DNA of 44,629 nucleotides from a virus, in IMG/VR virus record IMGVR_UViG_3300010371_000016, positions 1-44,629 of that record. One strand, given 5' to 3'. The notes beneath the pieces are model-generated. The model ran no database searches. It was not told the origin of the DNA and saw nothing but the letters and a program-made list of their open reading frames with translations. The position numbers and the translations under genes were made by a program. Below are positions 39,189 through 44,629 of this stretch, one piece after another (positions within the stretch are counted from its first letter, which is position 1; every line of letters begins with the position of its first letter).

Positions 39189-40055
39189 TTAACCCTCACT
39201 CTCTTTGTATTTATTATAGAAATGGTTTTCCCATTCCTTAACGGTCTTAAACATCTTTCCAGGACCTACGAAGGTATCATTATCCTCATGACAGACATCA
39301 CGTGCCTCCTTCGATAGAGTGGAGAAACCTCCATTATCCCTACCTGACCTATTCGTACCTCCCTCAACCTTACTAACCGTGCGAACACCCTTCCCTTCCC
39401 TCTCCTCAAGAATCTTGAGGCATTTATCCATGAAGGCACGACCAGTTGACTTCTCCCCATCATCACGAAGATCGGCACCAATATTTACAAGTGCGCGAGT
39501 ACGTTTACGATTGACGACATCACCTTCATCACCAAACCAATCATTTTCCTCATTCCAGGCAATAAATTCAGGATCAAGGCCACTTACTTTTGCCTCCTCC
39601 TTCTTCTCCGCTGCCTCCTGCTTACTCTCCTTGACGGCATTCTTGAGTTCATCCAATTTATCAAGGACGTCAAGTTCGGTATCTACATCCCCTACTTCCT
39701 TGGCTGCCTTCAACTGCGCCCTCAACTCGGTGCGGGCCTCCTCAACTTTCAGTTGCGTACTCTCCGTATAGGATTTCTGCAATGCTTTGATGGCGATCTG
39801 GGAGGATTCTACAGCCTTCTTTAGACTAGCAACCTCTCCGTCCCTTGTCAATAGTTCAGCTTTCAATTTCTTGACAGTTGCCTGCACGATCGGGAGGATG
39901 TGTTCCCCTCTCTCCACGAACTCACCTGCATCCCTCCAATTCTTTATATCACCTCGGTACTCTTCTTTCGGTACCCAACCCATCTCCTTCGCCTGCTCAA
40001 CAATCTTGTCGTTGGCACCTTCATCAACACCTTCATTCTCTACTGTGTCATTCAT
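39189..40055 (-). CDS. Scaffolding protein (288 aa)
   Basis: Acidic and largely helical. The N-terminal 'KEMGWVPKEEYRGDIKNWRDAGEFVERGEHILPI' is a signature of phage scaffold proteins. A long coiled coil follows (VKKLKAELLTRDGEVASLKK, LKVEEARTELRAQLKAAKEV), and the C-terminal part is charged and probably contacts the capsid. Encoded between the portal block and the capsid as usual. GAGGAG ribosome-binding site. Confidence 0.82.
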   Translation of the reverse strand: MNDTVENEGVDEGANDKIVEQAKEMGWVPKEEYRGDIKNWRDAGEFVERGEHILPIVQATVKKLKAELLTRDGEVASLKKAVESSQIAIKALQKSYTESTQLKVEEARTELRAQLKAAKEVGDVDTELDVLDKLDELKNAVKESKQEAAEKKEEAKVSGLDPEFIAWNEENDWFGDEGDVVNRKRTRALVNIGADLRDDGEKSTGRAFMDKCLKILEEREGKGVRTVSKVEGGTNRSGRDNGGFSTLSKEARDVCHEDNDTFVGPGKMFKTVKEWENHFYNKYKESEG

Positions 40056-40060
40056 AAACC

Positions 40061-40366
40061 TTACTCCTCAATACCTGCAAAAATGTCCCGGTCATTTACA
40101 AACCGATACTGTTCTTTATCCTTCACACCTGTAGCCATGTAACCGGCATAGGCACTAATCAATACATGCTCTCCTTTCACTGCACGAGGGGTTGATTCCT
40201 CCTTCCAACACTCCGGACCAATTGCAATAACAATGGCACGTTGCTCAACCGTCTGCATGTTCGCCTTTACACTGTCGGGGATAATAATTGACCCCTGTGC
40301 AATTGTTGGCTCGTAGGGTTTGACTAGCACGGCACGACCCTTCGGATTCAATCCACTATTATTCAT
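40061..40366 (-). CDS. GroES-like co-chaperonin (101 aa)
   Basis: Length and pattern fit the Cpn10 fold: 'GRAVLVKPYEPTIAQGSIIIPDSVKANMQTVEQRAIVIAIGPECW', 'PRAVKGEHVLISAYAGYMATG' and 'DKEQYRFVNDRDIFAGIEE', which correspond to GroES strands and the closing 'ED.Ilav' end. The mobile loop (about residues 20-33) is present. As with T4 gp31, it probably lets the host GroEL fold the phage capsid protein; it sits between portal and scaffold in the head operon. ATGA overlap with the upstream gene. Confidence 0.85.
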   Translation of the reverse strand: MNNSGLNPKGRAVLVKPYEPTIAQGSIIIPDSVKANMQTVEQRAIVIAIGPECWKEESTPRAVKGEHVLISAYAGYMATGVKDKEQYRFVNDRDIFAGIEE

Positions 40367-40620
40367 TCCCTTCCCTCCAATTCAACATAATCAATTGCCA
40401 GTAAATCTCGAAGGGCATTACAATATCCAGTAGCTCCTGCATTCTTAACCAACATTTCCGTGGTAAAGGCAGCACTCATACTTCCCTCAGCCCATTGCTC
40501 CATCAACACTTGCCGACGTTCCTTGGCCCATACCATCAACATTTCCGTTACTGGATGGTCCACCCAACTGAGGAATAATTCCTTGTCCGCCTGTTGCATC
40601 TTGCCCTGTACCGTTGTCAT
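40363..40620 (-). CDS. Hypothetical protein (85 aa), overlapping the portal gene by 134 nt
   Basis: Starts at ATG 40620 behind AGGTAGGCGGAA, inside the portal's C-terminal coding region in another frame; the portal ends at 40487. The sequence (ELFLSWVDHPVTEMLMVWAK, AEGSMSAAFTTEMLVKNAGA, YCNALRDLLAIDY) looks like a real helical protein similar in style to small head-module proteins ('W..HP.T..L......R..L.EQW..G...'). Confidence 0.65.
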   Translation of the reverse strand: MTTVQGKMQQADKELFLSWVDHPVTEMLMVWAKERRQVLMEQWAEGSMSAAFTTEMLVKNAGATGYCNALRDLLAIDYVELEGRE

Positions 40621-42607
40621 TTCCGCCTACCTCTTTCTGCTGTTGTGATATGGAATCATTTACCATCTTTAAAGCATCAATCTGTGCCGTGAATGCAGCA
40701 ATGTTACTAGCTGCGCCTACCCCTCCTGCCTGCTCCTGTGCCAATGCTGCCTGTGCATAGAGGGAGATTATTTTTGCCTCATTCAAACGTCTCTGCTCAA
40801 ACAAGGAACTCATATATTGCAACTTCTTCCATTGCAGGTTTGCCATTGCTACCTGCACCTTCAATTGTTCAATCTGTACCTTTTCAGTTAAGGGTGGTGG
40901 TAACTTTCGTTTCATACCAAGGTAGACCTTATCTATGTTAGGTATCTTAGCTGCCTTCAATATGTACTTATTCACTTCATCAGGATCATACAGAAGGTTA
41001 CCGCGAGCGATGGATTCAAGGAATTGTGCCTGTTTAAATCGTGCCTGATCACTCATTACATTGGGATCAGCAACCGGCACAACAGAGCTACTATCCCCAA
41101 GGTAGTCAAACTTACTAATGTAGGTATCACTACCTGCAAAGTATGTCTTACCGGCAGGAAGGTGAATTGCATTTAGTATGTATAGTTTTTTATACTCCTG
41201 TTTTAAGGAACGCCAGATACGTTTGAAAATTGCGGCGTATACCTTCTGCCCCTGCTCAATCATTGTCTGACTTGTTTGGGCAGGTGTATTCTGACCTGGA
41301 TTCCCTCCCGTACTAATATCAACCGCTCCACTAATTTTCTCCGTATAATTAATGAGAAGGGAGAGAAGTTGATACATCACATTACTTGGTTCCCGCACAG
41401 GCAAGGGGATGACTGATTTACGCAAGTCATCCCCATTGCTATCAACTCTATTCCACTCGAAGGGGGAAAAGTTATACACACCTCCCCGGATTTTTGCGCC
41501 ACGACCAAGAAATCCCCCCGCAGTATTACTGATTGTTCCTGAGTCGAACAATTGGTTGACGGCACTATTAACAGATTCATTTAATGGTCCCAGCAAAACA
41601 CCGTACCCAATATCCATAATACTGCCATCAGCAGAGGGGATGAAGGGAATTTTCGTAAAATATTCATGTGCCTTGATGCGGATTATTTCCCCATCTTCGG
41701 TACGCTGAACATCCTGTTCACTGTTAGCACGGGCTACAATACGAAGCACACAATGGGTGGTACTCTCAATGGTTACGATATATGGTTCTGCGTAACCATC
41801 GCCGTCAAGATCAAGTGTACGGTGTTGTTCAAGAGCGAGGAAAGGGGTGCGTGTATCAGGTTGTGGTTGATCCATGCCCGATCTATTATCTACTTCTACA
41901 TCCTCCGCACTCTGCTGCACCTGTGGAGCAACTTCGGTGTACCATTCCTCTTCCCTTACATCCCTATAAGTGTCGGTCAATATACGACTATGTATCTTGT
42001 TGCGAGAAAGGGGAATGAGGTGAGTCTTTGTATAATCCTCAACATTCTTTGCCCAGTAATTAATTACTAAATCTCGTGCCAATACCAGGTCACTTTCATT
42101 GCGTCCAAACTCCCCACTGAAGTAGGTCTTTTTCCACGCCGTACCGACGATTGGTACATTCAACAAGGCACGATCTGTCTGCTCCTCCCAATCTTCATCC
42201 TCCTCCAGAAGTTGCCAACTCATGTGTGTTGATACGCGTTCGGCGCGCTCCATCTTTTTCCCGTCTGGATCGGGACCTATCACACGAGCCTGTACCACAT
42301 CAATACCATCTACGATATCGGGATAGGCACGGCTATGGAATTGCAATGCAGCAATCGTAATAAGAGGAAAGGCGATGTTACTGCAACCTGCCCAAGGGAA
42401 ACTTTTATCCTTCTGAATCTGCATGGCAAGGTCCATGCCAGCAGAGTTACGCTCCAACCAGTGTATGCGTGATTGAACATCTGTCTGATAATCCTCCCAC
42501 ACTAGGTCGCCAATCTTTTGCAGATCAGTATCTGTAAATTTATGACAGAGGTTAGGAGAATCAATTGTCTCCTTGTCAAAGGTTAATTTATTATCAAGAT
42601 CAAGCAT
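40487..42607 (-). CDS. Portal protein (706 aa)
   Basis: Characteristic start and middle: 'DYQTDVQSRIHWLERNSAGMDLAMQI', 'KSFPWAGCSNIAFPLITIAALQFHSRAYP', 'LLNVPIVGTAWKKTYF' and 'LINYTEKISGAVDISTGGNPGQNTPAQTSQTMIEQGQKVY', all common in podovirus portals. The last 60 residues are Gly/Asn/Gln-rich and probably disordered (barrel tail); there the next gene overlaps in another frame. Placed between large terminase and scaffold, as expected for the DNA entry vertex. Ribosome-binding site AGGA. Confidence 0.88.
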   Translation of the reverse strand: MLDLDNKLTFDKETIDSPNLCHKFTDTDLQKIGDLVWEDYQTDVQSRIHWLERNSAGMDLAMQIQKDKSFPWAGCSNIAFPLITIAALQFHSRAYPDIVDGIDVVQARVIGPDPDGKKMERAERVSTHMSWQLLEEDEDWEEQTDRALLNVPIVGTAWKKTYFSGEFGRNESDLVLARDLVINYWAKNVEDYTKTHLIPLSRNKIHSRILTDTYRDVREEEWYTEVAPQVQQSAEDVEVDNRSGMDQPQPDTRTPFLALEQHRTLDLDGDGYAEPYIVTIESTTHCVLRIVARANSEQDVQRTEDGEIIRIKAHEYFTKIPFIPSADGSIMDIGYGVLLGPLNESVNSAVNQLFDSGTISNTAGGFLGRGAKIRGGVYNFSPFEWNRVDSNGDDLRKSVIPLPVREPSNVMYQLLSLLINYTEKISGAVDISTGGNPGQNTPAQTSQTMIEQGQKVYAAIFKRIWRSLKQEYKKLYILNAIHLPAGKTYFAGSDTYISKFDYLGDSSSVVPVADPNVMSDQARFKQAQFLESIARGNLLYDPDEVNKYILKAAKIPNIDKVYLGMKRKLPPPLTEKVQIEQLKVQVAMANLQWKKLQYMSSLFEQRRLNEAKIISLYAQAALAQEQAGGVGAASNIAAFTAQIDALKMVNDSISQQQKEVGGNDNGTGQDATGGQGIIPQLGGPSSNGNVDGMGQGTSASVDGAMG

Positions 42608-42636
42608 CTGTATGTCCTATCATTATAATCAAGATC

Positions 42637-42651
42637 GTAACAATTTGTTAC
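42637..42651. repeat. GTAACAA palindrome, copy 8 of 8
   Basis: GTAACAATTTGTTAC between the end of the large terminase and the portal start. On the minus strand a TATAAT follows 18 bp after the GTAACA half. Confidence 0.9.
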
Positions 42652-42656
42652 GTGTT

Positions 42657-44120
42657 TTAATATCCAGTATGCCTGTTACGACCAATCGCATTTTCTCTAT
42701 AATATTGATTTTCTTCTGCCTCGAGGTCGTCCTCTTCCTCGAAATCTTCCTCCTCCAATTGCCCTATCATATCTAGGCCAATACAGAGAGTGGCATCACT
42801 ATCAAACTGATCGTCCAATTTTGCCTGTTTCCCCCCCGTAAACTTCAACAACTCTTCCTTATGCCCAGGATACCATGACCCCTTAGTATCGAATCTCATC
42901 ATGCCAGACTTCATTCTCTTCTGGAAGGAACGACCCCTCGTTGCTTTATCCTTCACAGGATTTAATACCTCAAAGTTGAGGTAGATATCACGGTCCTGCA
43001 TTTCATTACGAATCATGGGGTATACGGATTTCCAAATTACTCCTCCTTCAACGAAGAATAATTCTGGTTTCCATCTCTCCTGAATGGTGAACATTTCCTC
43101 CATCCATTCAACTGAATCCCATCTATTTACACGAACATCTGTTACATGAGTAAGATTATTTATATCTTTCCCACCAATAGTAAAAGAGGTACGATTTGCT
43201 AGGTCAGCTTTGGAAACAGCAAAATCACAACCAACATAATACTTCTTTTCTTGTGCAAAGTCATCCTCATTCATGGGAATGAATTGTTCTTCCTTAAGGT
43301 AGGCGTCTGCCATGTCTTGAGGATCATTAAGGAACTCTTGTGCGTAACCGCCTGGGTCTCCGTCCTCCTCAAACTCCTCCTGTTTATCCCTCAACTGTTG
43401 TGCGGTCCATCTTTCTGGCCACAGTATATTAGAGAAGTCATCGTAGGATTGATGTGCCTTATAGAAAAGGAAATGCCATTTTTTATTCTTCAACAGGCGA
43501 GATAGAAGGGAATCTTCGTGAAGGATTGTTCCATGAACTCTTATCTTTCCTGTTTTGGAGAGCGCCTGTTTACAGGCCCGAAAGAACCATCTACGAAATT
43601 TCTCCCTTCGATCCTTACTCTCGACCTGCTCATCATCCTCCATATCATCGCAGACGATAAGATTTGGTCTTTTTCCATTCCACAAGGCACCGCGAATTTT
43701 CTGTTCCGAACCTCTCGCATTAATTCGGAACCTATGACCGTCATCACATACAACAATAATTTCTGTCTTGGCGTCACTCTCAAACCCTACAATACCAAAC
43801 TCTTCCCTAAGGTCTATATTATTATGCAACTCCTCGCTAATGTTACTGAGTTGTTCACTTGCCTTCGGCTCTGTACTACCTATCAATATAACATAATCAG
43901 AGGTACGAAAACATACCTCCGCCATTATGTAATCAAATGTCAGACCTGTTGACTTGGCATGGTCACGAGGGGCAATACAACCACAACTATCATAATCACT
44001 TGTATATAAGGCCCATGCCTCCCTATGAAAGGGGGGTGTAGGCATGGCATTATCATATCGGGGAGAGAGGAAGGTACCTGCAAAAGCTTCCACAAGTTGT
44101 GAGGTAAGTTTTACTGCCAT
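42657..44120 (-). CDS. terL: Terminase large subunit (487 aa)
   Basis: ATPase motifs: Walker A-type APRDHAKST (50-58; the R-x-H-x-K-S form of T7-like terminases) and Walker B LIVCDD (153-158). The C-terminal nuclease has YYVGCDFAVS with the first catalytic Asp at 298 and later acidic residues (FFVEGG, DDQFDSDAT). It pumps DNA into the head through the portal next in the operon. Start overlaps the previous gene's end by 10 nt. The T7-type motor combined with a P22-type tail marks a mosaic podovirus. Confidence 0.93.
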   Translation of the reverse strand: MAVKLTSQLVEAFAGTFLSPRYDNAMPTPPFHREAWALYTSDYDSCGCIAPRDHAKSTGLTFDYIMAEVCFRTSDYVILIGSTEPKASEQLSNISEELHNNIDLREEFGIVGFESDAKTEIIVVCDDGHRFRINARGSEQKIRGALWNGKRPNLIVCDDMEDDEQVESKDRREKFRRWFFRACKQALSKTGKIRVHGTILHEDSLLSRLLKNKKWHFLFYKAHQSYDDFSNILWPERWTAQQLRDKQEEFEEDGDPGGYAQEFLNDPQDMADAYLKEEQFIPMNEDDFAQEKKYYVGCDFAVSKADLANRTSFTIGGKDINNLTHVTDVRVNRWDSVEWMEEMFTIQERWKPELFFVEGGVIWKSVYPMIRNEMQDRDIYLNFEVLNPVKDKATRGRSFQKRMKSGMMRFDTKGSWYPGHKEELLKFTGGKQAKLDDQFDSDATLCIGLDMIGQLEEEDFEEEDDLEAEENQYYRENAIGRNRHTGY

Positions 44121-44629
44121 AGATTTCCATGAACCTCAAACTGTAACCTACTTCCGCTATTCATACCAATACGCCAAAGGGATGGATTCGGTATGTAATT
44201 GCTAACACTTGTAAGAAGAACATACTCCGTACCATAACGATCTCTCTGCTGCCGATAACAGAGATTGTTGTTATTGAGGTAAGCGAGGATAACATCATTT
44301 GATCCTACCCTTGTTGGAATTGACCTTTTATCATCCATAGTTACACAGGGAAAGGTGACAGTAGAGGACATAGTAACAAAGGCAAATGAATGCGATGTTG
44401 GATCATACCAATAATAACCTGCACCATTTACATCAACATAGGATATAATTGGAAACATATTTTGATCAAATGCTAAACGTCCCCAGGTTACGTTTGTCCT
44501 ACTGAAGAGGTAAATAGGAGCAATCGTACTTGTACTAATGTAAAAATCTCCTTGCAATCCATTTGGTCTAATTTCAAGATACCAATTCTGTGCTTGAAGG
44601 CCCTGTGAGGGATTTTGTAAACCAATACC
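44111..44629 (-). CDS. Phage structural protein, 3' part (gene starts at 225 across the contig join)
   Basis: Carries the stop (44113-44111) and the C-terminal two thirds of the 206-aa protein whose start is at 225. Bases 44507-44629 duplicate 1-123, so 44506 follows base 1 in the closed circle. Motifs WGRLAFDQNMFPIISYVDVN, YYWYDPTSHSF, DDKRSIPTRVGSNDVILAY, LCYRQQRDRYGTEYVLL and RIGMNSGSRLQFEVHG give a repeated beta rhythm. Its end overlaps the terminase start by 10 nt. Confidence 0.8.
   Translation of the reverse strand, partial: GIGLQNPSQGLQAQNWYLEIRPNGLQGDFYISTSTIAPIYLFSRTNVTWGRLAFDQNMFPIISYVDVNGAGYYWYDPTSHSFAFVTMSSTVTFPCVTMDDKRSIPTRVGSNDVILAYLNNNNLCYRQQRDRYGTEYVLLTSVSNYIPNPSLWRIGMNSGSRLQFEVHGNLWQ
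44507..44629. repeat. Terminal direct repeat (right copy)
   Basis: Identical to 1-123; marks closure of the circle. Confidence 0.95.

Noticed and set aside
1-44629. Lysogeny functions and CRISPR arrays
   Set aside because: No integrase, repressor, excisionase or regularly spaced repeat-spacer array could be found on either strand.

Overview
The window is a complete, circularly closed genome of a short-tailed (podovirus-type) bacteriophage. Its first 123 bases (1-123) are repeated exactly at its end (44507-44629), and one gene reads straight through that join, so the unique genome is 44,506 bp. The lysis cassette (SAR-type GH24 lysozyme, holin-like protein, Rz/Rz1 spanins) points to a Gram-negative host. 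Several proteins, especially those with the 'EPVA...GWPVTP' module, resemble ones I associate with phages of Burkholderiales-type Betaproteobacteria. That host guess is weak. I see no integrase, repressor or other lysogeny gene, so the phage is probably virulent.

Layout: two divergent transcription arms leave a control region at about 3108-3595 and meet at about 21390-21419. The rightward (+) arm begins with many small genes of unknown role (3596-10516), including a GC-rich, apparently imported patch (about 7400-8700). A tRNA-Gly(UCC) follows at 11070. Next comes the DNA metabolism block: PD-(D/E)XK Fe-S nuclease, Sak4-like recombination ATPase, DUF669-like partner, Mom-like base-modifying acyltransferase, ParB-methyltransferase fusion, UDG-exonuclease, family A DNA polymerase, DUF3987-like helicase/primase and an HslV-like Ntn hydrolase. 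The leftward (-) arm runs from 3107 through the contig join to 21418. It holds the small terminase, Ig-like and tail-type proteins, large terminase, portal, GroES-like co-chaperonin, scaffold, major capsid protein, P22 gp4/gp10-like tail neck proteins, fibre/lectin-like proteins, three internal (ejection) proteins and the lysis cassette.

The standout feature is the 1958-residue internal virion protein (23299-29175). It carries an HExxH metallopeptidase-like domain and, further on, what reads as a complete ECF-type sigma-70 factor (regions 2 and 4, residues about 1046-1245). If this protein is ejected with the DNA, the phage would deliver its own sigma factor to host RNA polymerase. This is comparable in logic to phage N4 injecting a polymerase, but by a different route.

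Other notable features are as follows. A 15-bp palindrome, GTAACAA(A/T)TTGTTAC, occurs at eight intergenic sites on both arms. An AT-rich iteron-like cluster lies at 4036-4136. The DNA polymerase is cut inside its exonuclease domain by a 407-bp insertion between 8-bp direct repeats. A small protein family shares a C-terminal tail with the Mom-like enzyme. Functional calls are from reading motifs by eye; no database search was run.
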